Positions 1 to 6,603 of a DNA stretch of 15,340 bases are shown one piece after another. The stretch lies in assembly GCA_003164155.1 (NCBI GenBank), contig PLSG01000559.1, positions 1 to 15,340 of the forward strand, in the 5' to 3' direction. The DNA comes from Parachlamydiaceae bacterium (lineage in GTDB: Bacteria; Chlamydiota; Chlamydiia; Chlamydiales; Parachlamydiaceae). The notes beneath the pieces were generated by a model. It ran no database searches. It had not been told where the DNA came from and was given only the letters and a program-made list of their open reading frames with translations. The position numbers were made by a program, and so were the translations under genes. Numbering within the stretch: position 1 is the first letter of the stretch; every line of letters begins with the position of its first letter.

Positions 1-214
1 GCATCTCTGCCAGCAAGAAAGGGTCGTAAAGATCGGGAAGCTGCGCATACAAAAAATTGTGTATCTGATCAAAAGTAGTGATGCCGCGCGAAACGAGAAT
101 TTGCGCAATGGCAGGGTGAATCTTAAATTCCTTGCAGATGCTTTCTTTACAGAGAGAATCCTGTTTAGGGTATACCCATATAGGCTCCTCTTTTTCGCAT
201 AGAGAAGAAAGCAT
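1..214 (-). CDS. recJ: RecJ, single-stranded-DNA-specific 5'-3' exonuclease (N-terminal fragment, cut by window edge)
   Basis: Only the first 71 codons are in the window; the gene continues past base 1. Translation from the ATG at 214-212 gives MLSSLCEKEEPIWVYPKQ at the start, then HPAIAQILVSRGITTFDQIH and a YDPFLLAEM stretch. This matches the usual RecJ N-terminus: a W-x-V/Y opening, a 'P..A..L..RGI.t.....F' helix pair and a 'DPf.l.dM' turn before the DHH domain, which lies outside the window. RecJ degrades single-stranded DNA 5' to 3' in RecF-pathway recombination and repair. The start is supported by GGAG on the minus strand at 222-219, a few bases before ATG. The gene lies downstream of secDF on the same strand; a secDF-recJ order is, as I recall, also found in Chlamydia. 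The identification rests on a short N-terminal match plus this context. Confidence 0.8.
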   Translation of the reverse strand, partial: MLSSLCEKEEPIWVYPKQDSLCKESICKEFKIHPAIAQILVSRGITTFDQIHNFLYAQLPDLYDPFLLAEM

Positions 215-230
215 TGAGTTACTCCGTTTT

Positions 231-252
231 TCCCCACAGGAACTGAGGGGGA
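231..252. repeat. Small hairpin H1 upstream of recJ, GTTCCT/AGGAAC-loop family
   Basis: TCCCC and GGGGGA flank an inner CAG-GAA-CTG stem-loop. It lies directly upstream of the recJ Shine-Dalgarno, so on the minus strand it would sit in the recJ leader. The core resembles the hairpin at 15289-15330 (CCCCACAG, then GAACT, then GGGGGAT in both). It could be a leader structure or a dispersed repeat; the arms are short. Confidence 0.45.
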
Positions 253-261
253 TATGAAAAA

Positions 262-418
262 ATTTCGGGTACAGGCACATGCGCCAAAGACACAAGGGAC
301 CAAAAGGACATAAGGGACCAAAAAGATATAAAAGATTAAGTGGATATAAACAATGTCCCTTTGGTCCCTTATGTCCTTTTGGTCCTTTATGTCCTATTAG
401 CGAATGTGCCCGTTCCGG
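262..418. repeat. Long inverted repeat P1 with nested tandem units
   Basis: Core arms 294-322 and 360-388 are 29 bases long and complementary at 28 positions, around a 37-base AT-rich loop. Each arm is made of about 18-base tandem units of the form AAGGGACCAAAAGGACAT. The outer flanks 266-293 and 389-417 are also roughly complementary (CAGGCACAT on the left, ATGTGCCCG on the right). The element fills most of the secDF-recJ gap. Its outer part resembles the GGGCACGGGCACG motif of the inverted repeat at 9870-10075. An open frame across it encodes a repetitive G-P-K/C-P-F-G-P pattern and is judged spurious. Confidence 0.85.
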
Positions 419-430
419 TGTCCAATTTTT

Positions 431-461
431 CAGATCGCCCCGGTTCCTCCGGGGCGATCTG
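431..461. terminator. Perfect 13-bp hairpin H2 downstream of secDF
   Basis: CAGATCGCCCCGG, loop TTCCT, CCGGGGCGATCTG: 13 perfect base pairs, 15 bases past the secDF stop. The strong GC stem suggests 3'-end formation or mRNA protection, but no T-run follows it on the minus strand (AAAAATT does). A near copy lies after proS at 14261-14305, so it may instead be a dispersed palindromic repeat placed after genes. Confidence 0.6.
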
Positions 462-476
462 ACTAGTTACCTTACC

Positions 477-3400
477 TTACGCTTTTTTCCAGGCGACAGC
501 CGAAGAATTGTTTTTTTCTTCTCTATCGTGGAAATAGATCATTACCGGAGCGGCAATAAACAGCGAAGAGAATGTGCCCACTAGCACTCCAATCGTCATG
601 ACCAAAGAGAAGGCAAAGATGGAAGATCCGCCCAAAAAGACGAGCGCCAGCAGCACCATCAAAGTCGTTCCCGAGGTCATAATTGTACGGCTAAGGGTTA
701 CATTCAAAGCATGATTGACAATATCATGGAATTTGAGTTTCCGCAAGACCTTAATATCTTCGCGGATTCTATCAAAGACTATGATCGTATCATTTAGTGA
801 ATACCCGATAATCGTCATGATCGCACCGACAACTTGCAGGTCAATCTGCACGGCAAAGCCCATCCAATGGAACACGGCCAAAACGCCCATGGTGAGGATC
901 ACGTCGTGAACCAATCCGACAACAGCGCCTATGGCAAACTTGAACTCAAAGCGGAAAGTGATGTAGAGCATAACGCTAAGCAAAGCTATCGACAAAGCGA
1001 TAATCGCATTATTGCGCATGGAGTCAGAAAGCTGTCCGCTCATCACCGACCAGTTATGGCCCAAAGCATCCATTTGGCTGGCAGCTGGCTGCAGCCCTTT
1101 GGCTTTCAGAGCATCCAACACCCATATGATGCGGGGGTTGTGCTGATATTCCTGTGTAAACAGGCTGTCTTCCAACCGCTCTGGCAATCCATAGAAAGGA
1201 TGTCCTGGCTGCTCCATGCCCATGCCCAGCTGAATGCGCAACTGGTTGGGACGGCTTAGCTCGCGCACTTCTATGTCGCTGCGCGTTGCGCCGGCCGCCT
1301 GCAAGGCATTTAGGGCAACAATTCTATAATCGGTATTGGGCTTCTCTTCCAATTGCACAGAAAGTGAATATCCACCGGTGAAATCCATGCCCAAGATGGT
1401 ATGGCGCTCTTTCACCAAGAAGAATCCTCCTATGACCAAAAGGATCAAAGTAATGATCATAGCGGGTTTAATCTTGCCCAAGAAGTCAAAATGCGTCTCT
1501 TGGAAAAACTGTCCCATCTTCAGCGACTTATGCGCGGGATTGCGCACCCATCCAGCAAAGAAGTATCTTGTCATAAACAATGAGGTAAACATCGAGGATA
1601 TAATACCGATGATCAAGAGGATCGCAAAGCCCTTGATAGGGCCTGAATCGAACTGAATCAGGATTATGGCCGCAATGATTGTCGTCAAGTTAGAATCGAT
1701 AATAGCGCTAAAGGCTTTGCGATATCCCGCCTGCAAGGCCGAGGCAATCCGCCCAGAAATTCTAAACTCTTCGCGCACTCTTTCAAAGACCAACACGTTG
1801 GCATCTATGGCCATACCGATAGTCAACACAATGGCCGCTATACCTGGCAAAGTCAAAGCGGCGCCAATATTTTGCAATACCCCCCACATGATCAGCAGGT
1901 TAAGCAAGACGGCGCAAATAGCTACAAATCCAGCAAAGCGATAGTATCCGATCATCGCCGCGGCCACGAGAGCCAAGGCGGTCAAAGAAGCGACTACACC
2001 TTTGGTGCGCTCTTCTTTGCCAAGCTCTGGACTGACGTTTTGCTCGGACAAAATGCGCGGCGTAAAGCTCAGTGATCCCGCTTTTAAGTCGGCCACGAGT
2101 TGGTTGATTTCGCGCTGCGTAAATCTGCCGCTGATCGTCGCCTGGTTGCTCAGGGCTGCTCTCAGAGCTGGTGCGGTGATAACCGTGCCGTTCAAGATCA
2201 CGGCCATGCGCCAGCCGCGCCCTTTAGTATAGACTTCCTTAGGCGTGCCGACAATCTTCTCTTCGGCAAAAGCCGACGTCCAGGTATGGAAATCGTCGCG
2301 TGGGCTGCCCCCGGCTTTTTGTCTAGACCCTTCATAGGAGCTCTTGACGCCAAACATGAGGATGTTGCCTTCGCTTGGATCGTAGCCCCCTTGGATATTG
2401 GTCAAGCTCGAGCCTTCTAAGGCGTAATTATGGAAAACGAACAGCAAAGGCTGAGCCTGATTTTGCCAAGCCGCGGAGTCGTCGCCACGGAAGACCGCCA
2501 CCGAAGACAATGTGTCGTTAAAGGCACCACTTACCGAGCTCTTTTTGGGATCAGCTAAGCGCAAGCCGCTATCGTATAGGATGCGCGCATTCTCGCTGAC
2601 AGGACGATTGTCCATTCCGCCAGATACGTCGCCGCCCATATGCTGCCATGCGATTTCATTGACTCCTTCGCTATCCTTGCGGTTAGTCACCACAGCTTCG
2701 TTCCACACGTCTTGCAAGAAGCGGTTGACCGTCTCGCCCAAGGTTGGGCTGGAAGGAGAAAACTTCTCGTTGACAATATGAAAGGACATAGCTGAAGCTT
2801 TTACCAGATCTGTGGCGGAAAGCCCTTGGGAGCCTGGGAAGTCGAGCAATATATTTTCGTTCTCAATGCGGATTGTGCGCTCAGAAACACCCATTTTGTT
2901 GATGCGCGTATAGAGCTCGTTGACCGCCTGCTTTAGCTCTACCGGATCAGTCACCACTCTATTATTCTGGTCGCGCAGTCCAATGCGCACTGTTTTACCA
3001 CCTGACAAATCCAAACCCCACTTGAGGATCTTTCTTTCGTCGCCGCGGAAATATTTGACAAGGCTCAATTTGAAATTGGCCCAATAAACGTTTTGCGTGG
3101 GCTTAGGCACAGTGTATTTGCTGGTGGCATTTAAGTCGACTTGCGCGCTTTGATACTCTTCGTACCATTTGAGCAGATCTTCTTGCATGCGATCTTCAAT
3201 TTTATTAGTGGTCAAAATCCGCTGTTCGACATCGGTAAACTCCAGTACGGCGTAACGCTTATCGCCTCTCACCGAGAATGCTTCGCGCGTCGCCTGCAGA
3301 AGATATCCGTAGTAATCGCTGAGTTCAAAGATGTAGTCTTTGCTGAACTCAGGCGCCAGGCCATATGAACTACCAGGGTAGCCGATAAAACCGCTCTGCT

Positions 3401-5054
3401 GCAAAATGGACTGAAGAGTGTTGAAATCATTCATCAACACTTGTCCGCCTTCGGCATTGGGAAGAGCGCGGTACTTTTGGAGGATCGAGTCCAACCCCTT
3501 AGCTATAACATAGATGGAGTTAGGACGAAAACCAGCTGCAGGAGCCGACTGATACATCGCCGGGGCGTACACTACGATGCCAAGCTTCTGATCTTCTGCC
3601 TTACTTTTTTTGTAGGTAGTGTAGTCTCTGACTGGATAATTATCGGATGCAAAGTCGGCATGCTTGGGCGACCAAGTCGACAAAATTTCGTTCTTAATCT
3701 GGCTGCTTTGCTTTTCTGCTAGATAGCCCAAGTCCATGGTTAGGAAGCTTTGGCTATTCGTCAGACTGTTCAAAGACACGGCAAAATAGTCTTCATTGGG
3801 CGAAATTTTTTCGTCGGTTAACTGCGCTATGCGCGCAATTTCATTGATCAGCATCTGATTGAACTTTTCTTTAGCAAAAGCGTCCGACTCCGTCTTGCCC
3901 TCTTTAGCTATATAAGCTTGCACGTCGTCGTACAACTTCAGCTTGATCGTGTCATTCTCCCAATCGATTTGTAAAGACTGCACAAAAGGGTTGTATCCAC
4001 TTAAATTCAGCGTTTGGATACTGTCTACATTGGGTTCAGCCTTGGAAGCCTTTGACAATGTCTCTAAGATACCATCTTGCTTCAAAGGAGCGTGTCCGGC
4101 TTTGAAATCGGCGCTATTTTTTTTGAGCAGGAGGCTGGCAGATTCGAGCACCTTGCGTTGGTTATCCAAGAGAGCCAGCTGTTGCTGCTGGGCAGTATCT
4201 AAGAGCTTAGAATCTTCCTTCAGCTTTTTTTGCTCAGCCAAAAGGTCATCTCGCTGGCTAGTGATGCGCGTCTTGAGATTGTCGAGCTGAGCGGCAAATT
4301 TCTGGATAAGGTCCCCTTTGCCTGCACGCGCGATTTGACTAAATCCGGCAAAGTAGCGTTTGGCTAGCGGAGTGCCTTTACCCAAGATATGGTCGGCATC
4401 GACCATTTCTCTGGCTACGGCTACGATTAAGTCGTCATACTGTCCATCGGCCGGGCTATCGACAATTGCCGCAATCTGCCGGGCATTTTTACTAGGTCCG
4501 GCTAGTCCCCAAGCCAAATAAGAAGCTCTATCGTATACTATAGTGCGGTAAAGATCGGAAACATGGCCATCGGGGCTGCGTTTGAAAGAAAAATGGAAAA
4601 TTTGATCGATTTCTTTTGGATCGAGCTGCACGCCCACTTTTCTTTGCACGTAAACAGTCTGGGAAGTTTCTTTGGCCAAGGCGGGATTGAGCTCCAACTG
4701 TTTGGGTACAAAGGGAATGAGTGCTCCTGCCTGAGGCAAGAAACGTTTAAATGTGGCCGCATCGCGTTCATTTGCGAAGGTCACAGCAAAGACACCCGGA
4801 TCGCTTTCCTTGATCTGAATGCTGACCGGCTTTATGTGCAAGAGCTTACAAAACGATCTCAGCCAAGCTTGAGAATCGGCTTCTAAGTGATCCACGCGAT
4901 CAACGATGTTTAAGGAAATTTCTTTGGCACGCTCTGCATCTACAGGATCTTTCAGCGGTTTGGTATAGTAAAAGATCGTCGGTAAGATGTTATAAAGCGT
5001 AAGGACCAAGACTGCCAAGATAAGATAAAATTGCCAACGCTTTTGCTTTTCCAT
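477..5054 (-). CDS. secDF: SecD-SecF fusion, Sec translocase accessory membrane protein
   Basis: SecDF uses the proton-motive force to help proteins move through SecYEG and be released outside the inner membrane. The 1525-residue protein has an N-terminal membrane segment (about 8-30), then a long predicted periplasmic region with a likely coiled coil (about 250-312). The SecD signature GLDLSGG is at 680-686. SecD membrane segments run from about 1019 to 1168, including GMAIDANVLVFERVREE (1080-1096). The SecF half follows, with GMDFTGG at 1222-1228, membrane segments about 1348-1508 and SLNDTIIVFDRIRED at 1419-1433. SecD and SecF as one chain is typical of Chlamydiae, and I recall about 1400 residues in Chlamydia. 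In E. coli SecD the GLDL motif follows TM1 closely, so about 630 extra residues sit between them here. The start ATG at 5054 has AAGGA and AAAGG upstream. recJ follows, and trmB is divergent. Confidence 0.97.
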   Translation of the reverse strand: MEKQKRWQFYLILAVLVLTLYNILPTIFYYTKPLKDPVDAERAKEISLNIVDRVDHLEADSQAWLRSFCKLLHIKPVSIQIKESDPGVFAVTFANERDAATFKRFLPQAGALIPFVPKQLELNPALAKETSQTVYVQRKVGVQLDPKEIDQIFHFSFKRSPDGHVSDLYRTIVYDRASYLAWGLAGPSKNARQIAAIVDSPADGQYDDLIVAVAREMVDADHILGKGTPLAKRYFAGFSQIARAGKGDLIQKFAAQLDNLKTRITSQRDDLLAEQKKLKEDSKLLDTAQQQQLALLDNQRKVLESASLLLKKNSADFKAGHAPLKQDGILETLSKASKAEPNVDSIQTLNLSGYNPFVQSLQIDWENDTIKLKLYDDVQAYIAKEGKTESDAFAKEKFNQMLINEIARIAQLTDEKISPNEDYFAVSLNSLTNSQSFLTMDLGYLAEKQSSQIKNEILSTWSPKHADFASDNYPVRDYTTYKKSKAEDQKLGIVVYAPAMYQSAPAAGFRPNSIYVIAKGLDSILQKYRALPNAEGGQVLMNDFNTLQSILQQSGFIGYPGSSYGLAPEFSKDYIFELSDYYGYLLQATREAFSVRGDKRYAVLEFTDVEQRILTTNKIEDRMQEDLLKWYEEYQSAQVDLNATSKYTVPKPTQNVYWANFKLSLVKYFRGDERKILKWGLDLSGGKTVRIGLRDQNNRVVTDPVELKQAVNELYTRINKMGVSERTIRIENENILLDFPGSQGLSATDLVKASAMSFHIVNEKFSPSSPTLGETVNRFLQDVWNEAVVTNRKDSEGVNEIAWQHMGGDVSGGMDNRPVSENARILYDSGLRLADPKKSSVSGAFNDTLSSVAVFRGDDSAAWQNQAQPLLFVFHNYALEGSSLTNIQGGYDPSEGNILMFGVKSSYEGSRQKAGGSPRDDFHTWTSAFAEEKIVGTPKEVYTKGRGWRMAVILNGTVITAPALRAALSNQATISGRFTQREINQLVADLKAGSLSFTPRILSEQNVSPELGKEERTKGVVASLTALALVAAAMIGYYRFAGFVAICAVLLNLLIMWGVLQNIGAALTLPGIAAIVLTIGMAIDANVLVFERVREEFRISGRIASALQAGYRKAFSAIIDSNLTTIIAAIILIQFDSGPIKGFAILLIIGIISSMFTSLFMTRYFFAGWVRNPAHKSLKMGQFFQETHFDFLGKIKPAMIITLILLVIGGFFLVKERHTILGMDFTGGYSLSVQLEEKPNTDYRIVALNALQAAGATRSDIEVRELSRPNQLRIQLGMGMEQPGHPFYGLPERLEDSLFTQEYQHNPRIIWVLDALKAKGLQPAASQMDALGHNWSVMSGQLSDSMRNNAIIALSIALLSVMLYITFRFEFKFAIGAVVGLVHDVILTMGVLAVFHWMGFAVQIDLQVVGAIMTIIGYSLNDTIIVFDRIREDIKVLRKLKFHDIVNHALNVTLSRTIMTSGTTLMVLLALVFLGGSSIFAFSLVMTIGVLVGTFSSLFIAAPVMIYFHDREEKNNSSAVAWKKA

Positions 5055-5061
5055 GGGCCTT

Positions 5062-5280
5062 TGCTTCCTTATAAAATGAGGTTATAAGACATTACGCCAT
5101 TGTACTGCCAGCGGGCAGTATCTCAACTTTATGATTTTGTAAGCAGTAGATGCGCTACCCTATTGAGGTTGATGCTAGCATCTACCTCAACTGGATACGC
5201 AGATCACCGCTCAAAAATTCATAAAGTCGAGATTATAGCATAGCTTCACAGCGTCTGCTATCACAGAGCATAAGGAAGCA
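5062..5280. repeat. Long imperfect palindrome P2 in the secDF/trmB divergent gap
   Basis: The centre is GATGCTAGCATC (5171-5182), extended by TTGAGGT/ACCTCAA at 5163-5169 and 5184-5190 with one T-T mismatch. The symmetry continues outward about the same axis to ATCTCAAC (5120-5127) and GTCGAGAT (5226-5233), at roughly three quarters identity by eye. TGCTTCCTTAT at 5062-5072 and its exact complement at 5270-5280 may extend it. However, these outer pieces look like Shine-Dalgarno sequences, so the safe core is 5120-5233. The rest of the gap up to 5453 shows only a weak GGGG/CCCC hairpin near 5356-5383 and a 13-codon open frame at 5290-5331. Confidence 0.75.
5099..5126 (-). promoter_or_regulatory. 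Candidate secDF promoter with a dyad in its spacer
   Basis: On the minus strand TTGAGA (5126-5121) is followed by 16 bases and TACAAT (5104-5099), 45 bases before the secDF ATG. This fits a sigma-70/sigma-66-type promoter with a slightly short spacer. The spacer holds a perfect 7-bp dyad, TACTGCC (5103-5109) and GGCAGTA (5114-5120) with a 4-base centre, which overlaps the -10 by two bases. That placement suits an operator. No transcript or regulator is known from the sequence. Confidence 0.45.
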
Positions 5281-5453
5281 GAATAGCAAATGCTTCGTCA
5301 TTCTGTCTATCAAAAAGAAAAAATTGTTTAGAGGACCAGATCCCTAAATTTAAGTGGGGCGGCGAACTCCCCTTTAGACACAAGTGGAATATTAATCAGG
5401 ACTTGGATTATGCTATCTGGCAGTCAAAGAGCTCTTTTAACGCAGAGGAAAAT

Positions 5454-6197
5454 ATGACCCTCCCCATAAATCCCATCCTTCCTATCATCCAAAACGCAGG
5501 CGAGCCACAAGGGCACAAACCGCATGTGCGCAAGCTGGGCATTGAAGATCGCTTCTGGCATGTCCCTCCCTTGAAGCGACCAAGCAGTGTTATCTCTGAG
5601 GCTAACACCGCCGAACAAACTTTTATTTTTCCCGGCTGGCAAAACGCCCTGTGCTTTGGCAACGACAATCCTGTACATGTCGAATACTGCAGCGGCAATG
5701 GAGCCTGGATCATAGACAAAGCTATGGCCAGCCCCCACATCAATTACGTGGCGGTTGAAATGGAGAACACGCGTGTCTATAAAATTTGGCGCAAGACCAA
5801 GCGTTTAAAACTATCTAACCTTTTAGTGGTCAATGCCGAAGCCTTTAACTTGACAAGGCTCTACTTCCCCCAAGATAGCATATCCGAAATATTTATCAAC
5901 TTTCCCGATCCATGGCCTAAAAGGCGACATGCCAAATACCGCCTCATCCAACCAGCTTTTGTGGCTGAATTAGCACGCATCTTAAAGCAACACGGTCGCA
6001 TGACCTTTGTTACCGACGATGCGCCTTATGCTTTTCAGGTGATCAAGGAATTTAGACGCCATCCAGCCTTTGCCTCTTTGCACCCTGATCCTTTTTATGT
6101 TAACGACATGCACGCATACGGCACATCCTATTTTGATGACCTATGGCGGCAAAAAGGCAAAGTCATCCACTACATTCAATTCGAAAAAATCGGTTAG
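5454..6197 (+). CDS. trmB: TrmB, tRNA (guanine-46-N7)-methyltransferase
   Basis: TrmB transfers a methyl group from S-adenosylmethionine to N7 of guanine 46 in the tRNA variable loop. In the 247-residue protein, the SAM-binding motif I is VEYCSGNGAW (76-85) and an acidic strand end follows at VAVEMENTRV (99-108). The family hallmark FPDPWPKRRHAKYR is at 150-163. The C-terminal YGTSYFDDLWRQKGKVIHY (222-240) fits the TrmB tail (T-x-[FY]-E/D...G). I chose the ATG at 5454 because AGAGGA lies four bases before it. An upstream in-frame TTG at 5403 would add 17 residues with no clear ribosome site. The N-terminal region of about 70 residues is longer than the minimal enzyme and not conserved to my eye. 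The gene is single, divergent from secDF and convergent with the next gene. Confidence 0.93.
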   Translation: MTLPINPILPIIQNAGEPQGHKPHVRKLGIEDRFWHVPPLKRPSSVISEANTAEQTFIFPGWQNALCFGNDNPVHVEYCSGNGAWIIDKAMASPHINYVAVEMENTRVYKIWRKTKRLKLSNLLVVNAEAFNLTRLYFPQDSISEIFINFPDPWPKRRHAKYRLIQPAFVAELARILKQHGRMTFVTDDAPYAFQVIKEFRRHPAFASLHPDPFYVNDMHAYGTSYFDDLWRQKGKVIHYIQFEKIG

Positions 6198-6246
6198 CCT
6201 TCCCCCCCCGACCGGCGATGATAAAATCACATAAATTTAAATAGGA

Positions 6247-6278
6247 TAAAAAAAGAACCAAAATTGGTTATTATTTTT
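6247..6278. terminator. Bidirectional intrinsic terminator-like palindrome
   Basis: AACCAAAATTGGTT at 6256-6269 is self-complementary. On the plus strand it is followed by ATTATTTTT (ending trmB); on the minus strand by CTTTTTTT (ending the 657-residue gene). The stem is AT-rich and short, so it may be weak, but U-tracts on both sides of a convergent pair are a classic arrangement. Confidence 0.6.
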
Positions 6279-6282
6279 CCTA

Positions 6283-6551
6283 GAGCTCGCCTCGAGCGAC
6301 TGAACGAAGCCCACAGTGAATGCAGCCCTGAGGCACGAAGGGCAAATGAACTGTGGGTATGCCAAGGAGATATTCAGAGCCCGGCAGGGCGACTGAAAGC
6401 ATAAAAAATGTGAATAAATCAGATACACGCTCGTGTAGTTTTCAGTCGCCCGCTGGGCTCTATATGCTTTCTATGCTACCCACAGTTCATTTGCCCTTCG
6501 TGCCTCAGGGCTGCATTCACTGTGGGCTTCGCTCAGTCGCCGATGCGGCTC
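6283..6551. repeat. Long inverted repeat P3 with 54-bp perfect arms
   Basis: Bases 6306-6359 and 6477-6530 are perfect reverse complements over 54 positions. The complementarity continues inward, with gaps, to GGGCGACTGAAA (6388-6399) and TTTCAGTCGCCC (6440-6451), and outward to about 6283 and 6551. The loop of about 40 bases is AT-rich and holds a small CACG-CTCGTG dyad. The repeat lies between convergent genes, so it would be read as a very long hairpin in the 3' end of the 657-residue gene's message. There is no transposase and no obvious target duplication. Frames across it on both strands are judged spurious. Confidence 0.95.
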
Positions 6552-6603
6552 CCGAAAAAGGTTACAATCCTCTTTTGAAGATGAGAGGTACAGAATTGAT
6601 CTA

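Noticed and set aside
279..584. Open frame of 101 codons with repeated G-P-K and C-P-F-G-P patterns
   Set aside because: It is produced by the P1 palindrome and its tandem units, runs into the end of secDF on the opposite strand and has no ribosome site.
5290..5331. 13-codon open frame after an AAGGAAG, as a possible trmB leader peptide
   Set aside because: No codon bias, no attenuator structure linked to it and a long distance to trmB; the AAGGAAG may be only the outer arm of P2.
5055..5453. tRNA or structured RNA gene in the secDF/trmB gap
   Set aside because: No T-loop GTTCGA-type motif or cloverleaf was found; the visible symmetry is the P2 palindrome.
6283..6551. Insertion sequence
   Set aside because: There is no transposase frame inside and no visible target duplication; the arms are too long relative to the loop.
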